This document shows, piece after piece, positions 36,731 to 49,736 of a DNA stretch of 64,000 nucleotides (the stretch's first letter is position 1; every line of letters starts with the position of its first letter). The notes beneath the pieces are model-generated. The model was not told the origin of the DNA and did no database searches. It saw only the letters and a list, made by a program, of their open reading frames with translations. Source of the stretch: Lactifluus volemus (Eukaryota > Basidiomycota > Agaricomycetes > Russulales > Russulaceae); NCBI GenBank assembly GCA_022376515.1, contig WTXI01000007.1, forward strand, positions 682,001 through 746,000, given 5' to 3'. A program made the position numbers and the translations under genes.

Positions 36731-39700
36731 TTAAGCACCGTAATGAACAAAATTTACCCATCTCTCCAGAGGAAGCTCTTTGCTTTTCCTTAGTTTCTGA
36801 ACTGCGTCACGAAGTGCCTTCGCAGACCTCTCGTAATACGGTACTCCTGGTTCTTCGCTTGAGAACATCGACTCGTAGAAGTGTTTTGTCAAAACTGGTC
36901 CATCTGTATCGGCCATAGCCCACATCGTCCCAACTACACTTCGGAATCCACAATATTGCATTGCAGCAGTAAGGTGGAGCGCCTCGTCCGCAATACTTCC
37001 ATCAGTCATCTCAGCCGTGTGACAAGCTGAAAGAAACGCAAAGTCGGCAGTTGGGAGGAGGCGGCGTACAATATCGAGGAGGGTAAGACGCCCGCCATAT
37101 AGCTCGAACGCAGCATCGAATGGCTTCCCTGGTTTCAGTATTCCATGACACGCGAAATGGGAGAACCGGTGATCTTCAAGTCCGTGCATGACACGGGAAG
37201 GTGTCGCCTCATTTAGCATGAGCGCGGTCACCTTCGTATCGAGACGCTGTATCACCTGGATCTCCTCTAACGCGTCTGGAAGAGATTCATCGGGTTTTGC
37301 GACAAGTATGGGAGGCTTCTCGAGCACTGGACCGCTGGTTTTGCGAGATGCGATGAGTGCGGACAGGGTAGGGGTATACGAAGAAATGTACAAGTCGGAG
37401 AAATAGCCCTTGGCACCGTCAGGTAGCGTAAGTGGACCCATGGCATGGAGGGGAAGGGAGCAAAACGCGGATGTAGGACACCACCAAATTCTGGACTGGG
37501 AAGGAATGTCCAGCTTGTGGAGCTCCTCAATGACTGGCTGGCCAACGAGATCGTAGAGGGTCTTGAGTACGTAACGTAGAGCACGCTGATACTGCGTTGA
37601 CTCCAGGCGGTTCTTTTTTATGGTGTCCACCAGCCGACGCTTCATTTCGACTGCGCGGTCGTAAAAATCGTCAGGCGTAGTGATAAGGGAGGGTCGTGAG
37701 TCGTGAAGGAGAATGAGGATATCTGATCGTCGCTTGTCATGGTTGATGATGATGACAGGTCCATGCGAAGCAGCGGAACGAAGAGATTCGAACGAAGGTG
37801 CCTTCAGGAAATCTTGAAAGCCCGGCAAAGCTTGGATCTGTGAGATCAGTTTCTCACGCCTTTCCAGAAGCGACCGTTGCTGCACCACATGCCATCCAAA
37901 TGGGTCCATCTCTTCCGGGCCAACACTTTCGGTTTGTACGTTCCCACCAGGCGGAACAGACGACGTTGTCAACCTCTCGAGCTCCCGATTGATGTTGCCA
38001 AACGTCTTTGCTAAACACGGGTCTGCGGCCTCAAGTCGATCGATTGAGGTACGGAAGCCACGTATTTCTGACCAGAGTAAGGCCCTGCCTCGCTCCAAAG
38101 TTTCAATAGCTTGCTCGGGTTTACCTGTGTCGACCTGAAATGACGCGTATTCTAACGGTAGCTTCTCGTAGCTATCGCGATCCGTCACGAGACGAGAATG
38201 CTGCGCTTCCAAAGTCGGGGCAAAAGCGAGAGTGTCTTGCATCAACGAGAGGGCGTTCTCATATGCTGTTGGGGTGGTGGGATGCTTCCTGTCTCGGGCA
38301 AGCGATGCCCATTTACATGAAAGCCGGAATCGTTCGGGCGCCCTCGAGCGTTTGTGTGTAACAACTTTGGCGTACAGCTCCATCATTTCTTGCAAGTCCT
38401 CTGTGCGATTGAACAGCTGCAGGCGGGTGGATAGACACGAGATGAGATGTCGAATGGCTATGAACAGGATATCACTTCCTGACTTTTCTACCAACTTGTG
38501 AAGGTCGCGGAATGCAGTAATTACTTCGTCGAGGTGCTCGATATTATGAATGGTACCAAGTCCGCGGAGGAGGGAGATGGCCAAGCCACTGGCGGAAAAC
38601 AGTGAAATAAGCCCACTTGGGTGAGATTCGGCACATAGCATTCGGAAATACTTGATCGCATCTTCCATATTCGCTATGTTGCTAGTGCGATCGTTGACTT
38701 CAACATGTTGATCATTTTCTGGTGTCGTTGGAGCATTTGACTTGGCGAAAGATGGTATTTTTGTTGGTAGTCGGAATACGTCTGAACTGCTGAGTCGCAA
38801 GTCTGCGAGACCTTCGGTTGTACCAAGGTCATGAGAGCGTCTCTCCTGGAGGCTCGCCAACGAAGTGTCGATGACCGGACGAAGCGGGTGTTCAGGAGAG
38901 ATATTTTTCAATAGCACCCGGAAGCGGCGAATACCCTCCTCCGCACCCTCTGGGTCCCCATACTGCGATATCCAAAAATGTGCAAGGGAAGGGATGAGTG
39001 TCGAGGCCGGCGGTGGCCGGTATGAAGTAGGACAATCTCTGGGGGTACGAGAGGCGATGATGCGGTCCAGGATGACTGCTGCTTCTTCGTAATCGTGGAT
39101 CAAGCAAGTTGCCGCGAAACGAACGATAAGAGACCATGCGAGCGCGATGGAGATTTCATGAACATCTGGGAGGCGTCGATTTGCTTCTCGCAGGGATTCG
39201 ATGACACACTCTATAGGTTCTCGTCGACTTGTGACCTTCAACGGGGTGCCAGGGTCGGCTCTGCAGTCTTTTTGGGTATAAACGAGGAGTTCTCTGCAGA
39301 GATCTACTATCTCCTGGGCATCCTGCGTTACTGTGGTGATATCGGGATTCAACTCCGCATGAATTGCCAACGCCTCCACAAGATAGGATAGAACTTGACT
39401 GAGTGGTACACCATAGGTCTTGAGTGGTAGGCCTTGTAGATAACGAAGGTATGCAATACACCACTTGACATCTTCAGACTGATTGTGCTGTCGAGCGCGG
39501 TGAACAAGGGTTTCCGTAATGAAAAAGAAAATCTGCGCGATATTTCTGTAAGATCGATCACTAGGAAAGGGGTGAAAGATCGCTTCTGTGCAGCGGAGGA
39601 TCGATTTGTCGATGTCTTCCGTAAGACCCGACAACGTGTAGCGGTTGGAATATGCCAAGGCCAGAGCCTGGACATGGCGTGGGCGGGAGGGATGGAATAT

Positions 39701-39952
39701 TTGTAATGACAAGAGTTCGTTTGAATGTTTTGATATATCGTCGTCAATTTTTGAGATAGAGGCTATAAAGATGGAAAGTGAGACGGTCCTCGAACGCTGA
39801 TAAAGGTTGGGGGTGCCGGGACTCACGCTGTGGATCTTCCATACTTCGTTCGAGCCCACAGGACGACTGGTACTATTTGGGGGTGAAGAAAAGGCAAGTC
39901 CCGCGAGGAGTACTGTACTTAAAGATAGAGAATAGGACCACGCCTTGAACAC
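36731..39952 (-). CDS. TPR-CHAT domain protein (caspase-like peptidase fold)
   Basis: A single 1073-codon open frame. The first about 22 residues (FKAWSYSLSLSTVLLAGLAFS) look like a signal peptide or membrane anchor, though the true start may be downstream. Residues about 90-640 are degenerate helical/TPR repeats (for example YGDPEGAEEGIRRFRVLLKN, NMEDAIKYFRMLCAES, EQAIETLERGRALLWSEIRG). The C-terminal about 350 residues form a CHAT domain: WWCPTSAFCSLPLHAMGPL, then the catalytic histidine block FSHFACHGILKPG (His about 936) and the cysteine block FAFLSACHTAEM (Cys about 977, codon 37024-37022), followed by RSVVGTMWAMADTDG. Both catalytic residues are present. CHAT proteins are clan CD cysteine peptidase relatives of separase and caspases; substrates of the fungal members are unknown. 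Confidence 0.87.
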   Translation of the reverse strand: MFKAWSYSLSLSTVLLAGLAFSSPPNSTSRPVGSNEVWKIHSVSPGTPNLYQRSRTVSLSIFIASISKIDDDISKHSNELLSLQIFHPSRPRHVQALALAYSNRYTLSGLTEDIDKSILRCTEAIFHPFPSDRSYRNIAQIFFFITETLVHRARQHNQSEDVKWCIAYLRYLQGLPLKTYGVPLSQVLSYLVEALAIHAELNPDITTVTQDAQEIVDLCRELLVYTQKDCRADPGTPLKVTSRREPIECVIESLREANRRLPDVHEISIALAWSLIVRFAATCLIHDYEEAAVILDRIIASRTPRDCPTSYRPPPASTLIPSLAHFWISQYGDPEGAEEGIRRFRVLLKNISPEHPLRPVIDTSLASLQERRSHDLGTTEGLADLRLSSSDVFRLPTKIPSFAKSNAPTTPENDQHVEVNDRTSNIANMEDAIKYFRMLCAESHPSGLISLFSASGLAISLLRGLGTIHNIEHLDEVITAFRDLHKLVEKSGSDILFIAIRHLISCLSTRLQLFNRTEDLQEMMELYAKVVTHKRSRAPERFRLSCKWASLARDRKHPTTPTAYENALSLMQDTLAFAPTLEAQHSRLVTDRDSYEKLPLEYASFQVDTGKPEQAIETLERGRALLWSEIRGFRTSIDRLEAADPCLAKTFGNINRELERLTTSSVPPGGNVQTESVGPEEMDPFGWHVVQQRSLLERREKLISQIQALPGFQDFLKAPSFESLRSAASHGPVIIINHDKRRSDILILLHDSRPSLITTPDDFYDRAVEMKRRLVDTIKKNRLESTQYQRALRYVLKTLYDLVGQPVIEELHKLDIPSQSRIWWCPTSAFCSLPLHAMGPLTLPDGAKGYFSDLYISSYTPTLSALIASRKTSGPVLEKPPILVAKPDESLPDALEEIQVIQRLDTKVTALMLNEATPSRVMHGLEDHRFSHFACHGILKPGKPFDAAFELYGGRLTLLDIVRRLLPTADFAFLSACHTAEMTDGSIADEALHLTAAMQYCGFRSVVGTMWAMADTDGPVLTKHFYESMFSSEEPGVPYYERSAKALRDAVQKLRKSKELPLERWVNFVHYGA

Positions 39953-40364
39953 ACCGATTATCTGTGTGTATACACAGACAAGCTTACGCCAACACGGCCA
40001 TTTTCATTCCAACAATTTAGTCATGAGCGCCGAGAGTTCCCGTGCAAGACACTACGTTTCGCACACAGCCAAGTGATCTAGTGAAGAGAGGCAGCGTTCG
40101 TACTCAGCAGCACGGCCCGACACCGACTTTCTAAATGTGGGGAAACATGTAGAGCGGGTTCCACTTGCTGGCGCAGAAAAACCTAAAGTAGTGAAAGACT
40201 TTCGAAAGAACCCAGGACTCACATGACGTGATATTGGTGTGCAAGTGCAAAGCTGTGAATGAGGTGAAGTACTGTAGGGAATCGATGACGTATAATAGAC
40301 CCTATTGGCACTTGAAAGACTGAAACCTCTGAATACCCCAGCATAGCTTCAATTAGCCTCAAGG

Positions 40365-41591
40365 TTACAGCAGCTTATGGAGCCTCACTGCCTGCCTCAG
40401 CATGTTCCGCACCACGTCACGATATGACCAACCCAGCCCTTCAGCAGCAAGTGCAGTCAACGATGTCTGGGCATCTCTTCCTGGTCTTCCTGGCCCCGTG
40501 ATGCTTGGCTTCATGTTAATATCGAACAACGCAAACTCGGCCTCTTTCCCTACAAATCGTAATGTGAGCCCGGGATCCTGAAACCTCCAAAATAACACAC
40601 ACCAGACTTTGCATGGCCGCGACGCCTAGCATCCAATCGGATTGTAGCGAATGTGCCAAGCGCCTGCCCTACGAGTTCGCATCGCTTCTGTACCTTTTCG
40701 TATTCCGGGTCGGCAGCGGCCTCTTCCAACGGAACGAGACACGAATTCGCCGTGACGGGAACGTGATCGCTATAGGGCATAATATCGTCCATGTGGTTAA
40801 AGCGCCGCACGACGGGGAGTGCCCAATGCTTGCTCTTGACCCCTACTGGTTCATCATACGTTCCAGGAGGAAGTACGGCAATAGTGATTTCCTCTCCGGA
40901 ACAAAATTCTTCGATGACGACACGGCTGCCAGTCTCCCAAAGCTTTTGTGCCTTCTGTGACAGCTGGTCTTGAGAATGGCAGAGCGCGACACCCTGCGAG
41001 CCACGACCGCGCACGGGCTTGATGATTACAGGAAGCGGAATGTCATTGAGGACCTCTGGAGTCTCACGTGATACGATCCAGGTCGTAGGAAAAGAACCGC
41101 CTAGGCCAGGTTGAGTTTGCAGCCAGCGATTAGCCCACGCCTTGTCATCATACTTGTCCAGCTGTCGCGGGTCCTGTCCAACCATCACGACATCTGGGTA
41201 TTGCTTTGCGACCTCCAAGAGCGGGTGAGTTGAGTGGACGTTGGTATTAGCCCAGAGGACGTTAGCATGATGTTTCTTGATGACTTCGAGTATGGTCTCC
41301 TTGTGGTCCCCGAAGGACCAATCCGCATCTACTGACAGCTCCGGCATCGTAGTAGGTGTAATCAACTTGATGACCTGACCCGACTTGTCGCGAGATTCCA
41401 GGTGGAGCGCATATGCTAGATCAGCACAACTATCCCTGTATCCGCCTGAAGAGTAACGATGAGCTCTACTGGCGTTGGTTAAGAGTTGCGCCCCACAATT
41501 TACCACGTTTAACGGGCTTCAATACTCCGCCAATAGCCGGCGTTGCGGCAGCTTGATGCAAGACGGCGACACGCAACTCCTGAGCGGTCAT
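40365..41591 (-). CDS. ATP-grasp ligase (D-Ala-D-Ala ligase-like fold)
   Basis: Probable carboxylate-amine/thiol ligase of unknown substrate. The first exon reads MTAQELRVAVLHQAAATPAI (ATG 41591-41589) and splices over an intron about 41505-41450 to GGYRDSCADLAYALH. ATP-grasp landmarks follow: PLPVIIKPVRGRGSQGVALC (nucleotide-binding lysine and glycine loop), RVVIEEFCSGEEITIAVLPP (adenine-hinge E..C.G.E) and, in the last exon, EAEFALFDINMKPSITGPGR with the metal-binding E-x-N-like DINMKP site and a closing helix RDVVRNMLRQAVRLHKLL. Eukaryotic relatives are annotated as D-alanine-D-alanine ligase-like, but fungi lack peptidoglycan, so that name describes the fold, not the substrate. Divergent from the PFK-2 gene. 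Confidence 0.8.
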
Positions 41592-41928
41592 ATTGGCGAG
41601 AGACGATCAGAATAATAATCTACGGTGAGAGATGTAGCACAGAGGGATGCTCCCGGGACCCGGGTGACATTGCTGTGTCGCACATCTAGTAAGGTGTTAT
41701 TGCTTGTGGTGCCACCATGACCACCTTTTTACGGCCTCTTGGCACTCCGCCGTCCCACCCGCCACGTAGGGCGCACAATACACTAGTAGATATTCACTTC
41801 ACTGCCTAAATTTGGTAAATTTAACAATGAGATAATCTTTTTGAGAACCGATCTAGTGAAAAACCGTTCCGCCCCGCGACACCTCATACCTACTTTTCCC
41901 TTAACAACACCCTGATTTTTCGTAAACC

Positions 41929-44397
<2,469 letters not shown>

Positions 44398-44517
44398 ATG
44401 AAGATGAGCAAGTTGTACTGTCGTACATTATAGTGGTGGGCGTTTTGCAATGCACAAATTAGGGTTGTAAAAGTTTCGATATGTTACTAACTTACAAGTG
44501 CTTGAGCGGCTGCGCCG

Positions 44518-44770
44518 CTAATTCGGACAAATAAGGGAAGATTAGTGGGGAGCCATCTGTGTCAACCTCTGGAGAATGCTACAGAGAAAGCAAAACAGTG
44601 GAAAAAAAAGGTGGGAAAGCTTGAGATTCAAGACAAAGGAAACAAAAAAGCCCCCCCCAAAAAAAGTCAAAAGAGGAGATACATAGCAACGATGCTCGCA
44701 AAGTGGGTTCACGCCCATGGGAAAATTTTAGAGTCCTGTAATTTTAGAGTACTTGGATTGGACTACTAAG
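44518..44770 (+). repeat. Direct repeat copy A, flanking the beta-lactamase-like gene
   Basis: About 250 bp that recur at 47060-47310 in the same orientation. Shared landmarks in order: TAATTCGGACAAA, GGGAAGATTAGT, TCAACCTCTGGAGA, GCTACAGAGAAA, AAAGCTTGAGATTCAAGACA, a C7-9 run, AAAAAGTCAAAAGAGGA, ATAGCAACGATGCTC and AAAGTGGGTTCAC. Identity is roughly 85% by eye with small indels. No protein is evident on either strand. Confidence 0.9.
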
Positions 44771-44776
44771 TTAACA

Positions 44777-46761
44777 TTATGCCAACTTCACGAACCAAAC
44801 GTCCGATTCCTTCTCCACTTGTCCCACGCTCACTACAGTACCTATATCATTCACACCGAACCCGACGACCGCATTATTTTCCACTACGAATTCTGCAGCT
44901 GCAGATTCAGATAGAGTCGAGAAAGCCGTGGAATTCTTTCCGTAGCCATGGGGATAAATCGTCCCAACAGATATCAAATACGAGTACTGGCTGGCATTTG
45001 ATTGGGTAAAGCGAATGTGTTTGCTGAATATTCCGTTCCAAGACGCGAATAAGTCCGTTGAATTGGATGAAAGGGACGGATCAACGGAGTGGAAGTCGGC
45101 TAGGACGCTCTGACAGGTCGGAGATGAGCTGAGCACGCTGCACAACACAGCTAGGCCATATCCTGCGTTGAAATATGTTCCTCCCAGGTCGAGAGGAGAG
45201 AGCGCGCTAGTTGCATTTGCCCGAGCTGTTACGCCAGCGTACCATTCCCGCTTGGTGGATGAAGCGGAACTCGGCTCGTCGGGTTGGGAAACGGAAGAAG
45301 TTATGTTGAAGACTTTCAAGGCAACAGCTGCGATGATATCCTCTAGGACTGTATTTTTGCTATCCGCATTAGCCAGCGCAATAATGCCAATACCATCAGA
45401 TAGGGAAAGGGCAATGTTTGAGGACACCCCTGGTGTGCCTCCGTCGTGTTGGATGATCTATCGAGAATTGTCATGCCATGGTCTCTAGGCAAAGCGCTCA
45501 CTTACGTCGTGACCGAAATAAGAGAATCTAAGCCATCCGAGCCCGTATCCCACGATTGAAGACCCTTCAGGTAGCCCAACAGTATTGGGAGCCACGATGC
45601 TGTGCACCGAAGTAATGTTGTCATACGCTGCAGACGGAATGATTGTTACGTTTGTATCAGGGTCGATACCGCTGTTCAGGGTCATTCTGACCCATGACCC
45701 CTGTCCAATTCATGAGGTAAATGCACTTTCCCACATCTCACGACTCACCAGTTCTTCAACACTAGATATCACCCCCCGGGACCAGCTATGAGATCTTCAA
45801 ACTCAGCCTCGATCCATGGAGGTATCAGCCGGCCAAAGGAGGTCCACGTCTCCGAGAATTTACCGGTCTGGGTGGCCGCATCGATTGAGTAGGTCGAGGA
45901 GTTCATACCTAGAGGCTTGAAGATCCGGCCGTTGACAAAATCCGCCAGGCGCATGCCAGATAACGTTGACACGACCTCCGCACCGACCATGTACATCTAC
46001 ATTGCTCCTTCAGCCGAGTTCCAGAGCTGGAGCACACCGAGACGTACCATATTGTTGTAAAGCCATTGCTCACGAAGTTCATAAGAAGGGCGCAGATTGC
46101 GGAGATTTCTCGTCACATCGCTCACGCTGAAATTTGCTTTGTACGATAAATCGTTCCTGAGAGCCATAACGAACGTTACACATGGACAAGCGTTTGGGCC
46201 AAAGTATTTACCTTGCAAGACCAGATACGTGAGTTAATATGTCGATCAGATCAGCCTTCTGGCTCGCCCAAGGATCTATCAGCTTCCAGTCATCGGGTAG
46301 GATATCAGCGATCTTGGTCTTCCAAATTACAGTCGACAAGCCCGCAGGTAATGGAGTTGAATTACGTCCGTGAGCGAAATCGTCGATCAGAATGCCCAGA
46401 GAAGCGGAGAGGAACGCCTTTGAGCATGAGGCGATATTAAACAACGTCTAAAAAAAAGATTTTGTGTCCCACGTTCGTCTCCATAGACTCAAAGAGGTTT
46501 ACGTACGTCAGTAGTCATATTGGTACCGTCCTCAGACTTTATACCCCATGCACCGAGCTCCGTTGGCCCAGTCTTACGAACAATAGCCAAGGTCAGCCCA
46601 GGGATGTTCTCTGCATCAATGGATTTTTGCACAGCCTTCACAAAGTCGGGCGTGAGGATAGTCTCCACCGATGCAGTAGAAGACGATCGTTTCCACTCGC
46701 CCGCAACCACACATGTCGCGCTACGAAGGAAAACGATGATAGGGAGGAGGGAGGAGAGTCT
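44777..46761 (-). CDS. Secreted beta-lactamase-like serine hydrolase
   Basis: Class C beta-lactamase/transpeptidase fold (serine hydrolase family S12 type), probably an esterase or amidase in fungi. The N-terminus MRLSSLLPIIVFLRSATCVV is a secretion signal (an upstream in-frame Met at 46785 is possible). Catalytic features: FNIASCSKAFLSASLG (S-x-x-K), QWLYNNM (Y-x-N) and IIQHDGGTPGVSSNIALS (H-x-G in place of K-T-G). Between them are ADILPDDWKLIDPWASQKA, DILTHVSGLA, EVVSTLSGMRLADFV and FKPLGMNSSTYSI. The last about 130 residues form the lipocalin-like tail common in fungal members. Several N-glycosylation sequons occur in the mature part. Introns are short GT-AG. The gene lies exactly between the two copies of a direct repeat. 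Confidence 0.88.
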
Positions 46762-47059
46762 CATGGCACTAATCGGCACAGACAACTTGGTAAAAAGGCT
46801 TCAAGAGCTGTATATAAACCTTCAGCGGGAAGCACGCATATGCATCAGAAACCCACAAGTCACAGTATTCGTTCCGCAGCCATCTTCCATCAGCAGCGTT
46901 CGGTGGCACTAGGGTGAGTGGTCGGGCCGTGTACAGGTGGAAAATAATGCAAACATCATATCACATCACGGAAGTAAGGAAGGCCCGCCCATGCCCGAGT
47001 CATATGTCACGGCCTTGCTATACCTTTGTCGTACAGTAATTAATGGGGAGTACAAGTGC

Positions 47060-47310
47060 GAGCGGTAATTCGGACAAAAAGGGAAGATTAGTAAGCAGCT
47101 CTGCATCAACCTCTGGAGAGATGCTACAGAGAAAAACAAAACAAAATGAAGTTGAAAAGAAAGGTGGCAAAGCTTGAGATTCAAGACAAAGGAAAACAAA
47201 AAGCCCCCCCCCAAAAAAGTCAAAAGAGGAAACACATAGCAACGATGCTCACAAAGTGGGTTCACACCCGTGGGAATATTAGGAATTCCCGTAGTTTTAT
47301 ACTACTTGGA
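47060..47310 (+). repeat. Direct repeat copy A', right of the beta-lactamase-like gene
   Basis: Second copy of the repeat at 44518-44770, same orientation, with the same ordered landmarks. The two copies bracket a single gene, consistent with either segmental duplication or insertion of a dispersed repeat family twice. Confidence 0.9.
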
Positions 47311-47589
47311 GTACAGCTTTACTCACACTTGCATGTCTACAACTGCCCATCGATTGAACAAATACCCATGGGTCCCATACCCTCACTGGGCAAACCCGTA
47401 CCCGCAGGCACGGGTATATCGGTTAGGCTCGAGTACTGCTCGACTTCCTCTTCAATAGCCCCCATAGCACTAATAAAAGTGCAGGTGTTGTTTTTTTTCT
47501 TCAGGAGCCAGCAATCAAGTTGTGTGTGTGAGGCGCAACTGAACACCATCATCTTTCAAGCATGGATGGCAATGAAAGCAGACCACTAG

Positions 47590-48475
47590 TGAGTTCGAGG
47601 TTCGACGAGTGGGGGAGAGAGAGAGAGAAGAGACCAGCGGTGGTCAGAAGGCGAGAGCCTGGTAGCCGAAGCATCGAAGAGAGAAGGGGCGATAGGAAGG
47701 AGGTTCGAAAATAACGATTAGGAAGAAACCGAGTCAAACTTGAATTTAGATCTGGAAGCAAACGAACTATGACAAGAAGTGGGGATGCAACGAATCTTCC
47801 CTGGCTCTCCAAGTACAATTCACAGGGGGTTTATATACACCGGGACCTGTAATCACAAAAGTAGAGAATTGCGTAAACAACGAGCAAGTAAGAGGAAAAA
47901 CCAAACGGACACGAACACATCGGACGAGAGGGTATGTAAGAGGCATCGGAAGTGAGATGAGAAGTAAGGATGAGTATTAACAAAATTTCAGAGTTGTGTG
48001 CACCCTCAGAAAGCGTCATAGGATGCTTGGGCACTCTTCGAAAACACAACATGGAGGTGCCAGGCAATCTAAAACAAAACAGGGAACCGAGACACAGAGA
48101 CCACGTCAGAAAACACGACGGAGACAAAGAGAACGACAGCGCAGTACGAGGCCGCGGTAGACGGGTCTATGGCCGAGGTGTAAGAGCTTCGTGGCCGGCC
48201 GGAGATGAGTCCGAGTCGTGGCACATTGAAACGAGATGATAGGGGGACAAGGGGGCAAACCAGAAGCTTGCGAAACGACTGAGGATAAGTGGAGGAAAGG
48301 GCAGTCTAATGAGAGACAGGACGAGAAGATGGTCGAGAATGGGCACAAGTGGCGTACAGGAATGAGGTGAGCACGTGGCTGACCTTGCAGCAAAGGAAAC
48401 TCAAACGGAGAACGAGAGCTACAGAGTCGTAGTAAACATTTGCGCTGTTCGGCGTACGGGCTCACGCTAGCTTTT
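47590..48475 (-). mobile_element. Possible solo LTR or promoter-like repeat stretch
   Basis: Non-coding stretch which on the minus strand has a strong TATA-type box (GTGTATATAAACCCC at about 47842-47828) followed by a pyrimidine-rich region and a CT run, and which starts TGAGCCCGTACG near 48465. This resembles the U3-R-U5 layout of an LTR. I see no matching second LTR, no gag/pol sequence and no confident target-site duplication, so the call is tentative. Confidence 0.3.
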
Positions 48476-48790
48476 TTATATCAGAGGTAGGATATCTAGT
48501 TCTACGAGGAGTATCTGCTTTACGGCGTTTGGGTTCAAGTTGTCGATGAATTTCAACGCCTGAATGTAGTATAAAGGATGAAGCTGCAGATTTGGGTTCA
48601 ACAGTCGCCAAGAGAGAGCTTTGAGCTTTTCAACCTCTTCGTTGCTCTTGACCATCAAGTACGATATCACTCGACTGCACGTCCAGAGGTCAGCTCTGTA
48701 CAGGTGCCTTGCCGGGCCATTACGTTTGCCAATCTCTGGAGCCATCCACTCAGGCGTCCCACACCATGTATCAATTACATGATCAGGTCC
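48476..48790 (-). pseudogene. Protein kinase domain fragment (subdomain VIII to IX)
   Basis: Minus-strand sequence reads WCGTPEWMAPEIGKRNG then ARHLYRADLWTCSRVISYLM, the APE-motif activation-loop end and the D-x-W helix of a Ser/Thr kinase, then a helical stretch to a stop at 48476-48478. There is no P-loop, catalytic loop or DFG motif nearby, so only the C-lobe middle is present. It abuts the decayed PFK-2 copy, suggesting a composite of gene fragments. Confidence 0.7.
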
Positions 48791-48829
48791 CTGAGAGAAA
48801 GACCTCGCCTACCCCGTGCCCCTTGAAGA

Positions 48830-49700
48830 GTGACCTTCGAGTCGATCCGCGACGACTTCGCGCGATCATCGCTGCCAACATCTCGCTCAAAGTTAGCCCC
48901 GTTTACGAGGGACACGTCGCAATCGTCCACGTCGGCGACCAGGTAACGGCCTACCGCATAACAATGGATAACTTGCAAAAGATGTGTCGCGCATTACTTG
49001 ATGAATCCACACTTAAAGCCGCGGTGCAAATATTCTTCTCCCGTGCCACAATTCCGAATCGTGTCCTCCTCTTTTCGAACCTTTCACTTGGCACAAATTT
49101 CTTGTCCAGCACGGTGACGGTGAGAGCGAGGGCAAAACATCTGAACGAGGACTCAGATAGTATGTATAGAGCTCTGCTGGGACCCCATCAAAAGAAAAAT
49201 ATATAATCCGCCGGTTCTTATCCTACCATTTTTTTTTGTCCACTCTCAAGGGCACCCAAGCTACCTTGCACATCATTGGATGAGCTCGACGTTTGCGATG
49301 GGGTACAATCTTCGGGGTGTGGTTCCTCTTCCTCTGCTTCCGCGGCTTAAGCGCATATCCAGAAGATTTTGCTGGTCGGGATGACGACACGTGGTTCGCC
49401 CGTTTCAGGGTTTCAGCTTTGCAAAGGATTTTTTTCTGATTGTGTGATGATCGATGATCGATGACTGTCAGGTGGCGAATCGTGCCGAGATGTTCATGCA
49501 ACCGAACGACACGTCAATCTCTGCTCCCTCGTTACAAAAAAGATGTAGGACGGGAAACGCTCCCCATTGAGGCAGTGGATACATATTGGCCGAAGCCAAA
49601 GACGAGTATTATATAGATAAAGATATGAGCAAGTTCTATCGTACATCATAGTGGCCGTTGTGTGGCGTTCAATAAAGTTATGCAACGCACAAATTAGGAG
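48830..49700 (+). pseudogene. Decayed partial copy of the PFK-2/FBPase-2 gene
   Basis: Collinear with the 3' half of the intact gene about 5 kb upstream: 48846-49150 matches about 43033-43445, 49345-49440 matches about 43776-43875 (GCGCATA.CCAGAAGATTTTGCT, GGGATGACGACA), and 49545-49700 matches about 44283-44465 including the 3' untranslated end (GCAAGTT...CGTACAT..TAGTGG, GCACAAATTAGG). Large deletions remove the segment corresponding to about 43090-43170 and much of the phosphatase core, and the RHGE histidine codon context is lost. It has no kinase half and no long open frame. The same strand and order indicate a tandem duplication followed by decay. Confidence 0.85.
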
Positions 49701-49736
49701 GAGATTTTGTAGACGGTTTTTTGATGAATACCAAGG

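Noticed and set aside
39769..39832. A GTGAGT...ATAG intron inside the CHAT gene
   Set aside because: Its 64-nt length is not a multiple of three and removing it would put the rest of the long open frame out of phase.
40613..40960. 115-codon plus-strand frame opposite the ATP-grasp gene
   Set aside because: Antisense shadow of conserved ATP-grasp exons.
46966..47265. Hydrophobic minus-strand open frame of 99 codons
   Set aside because: Lies within direct repeat A'; the copy at 44518-44770 does not preserve the frame.
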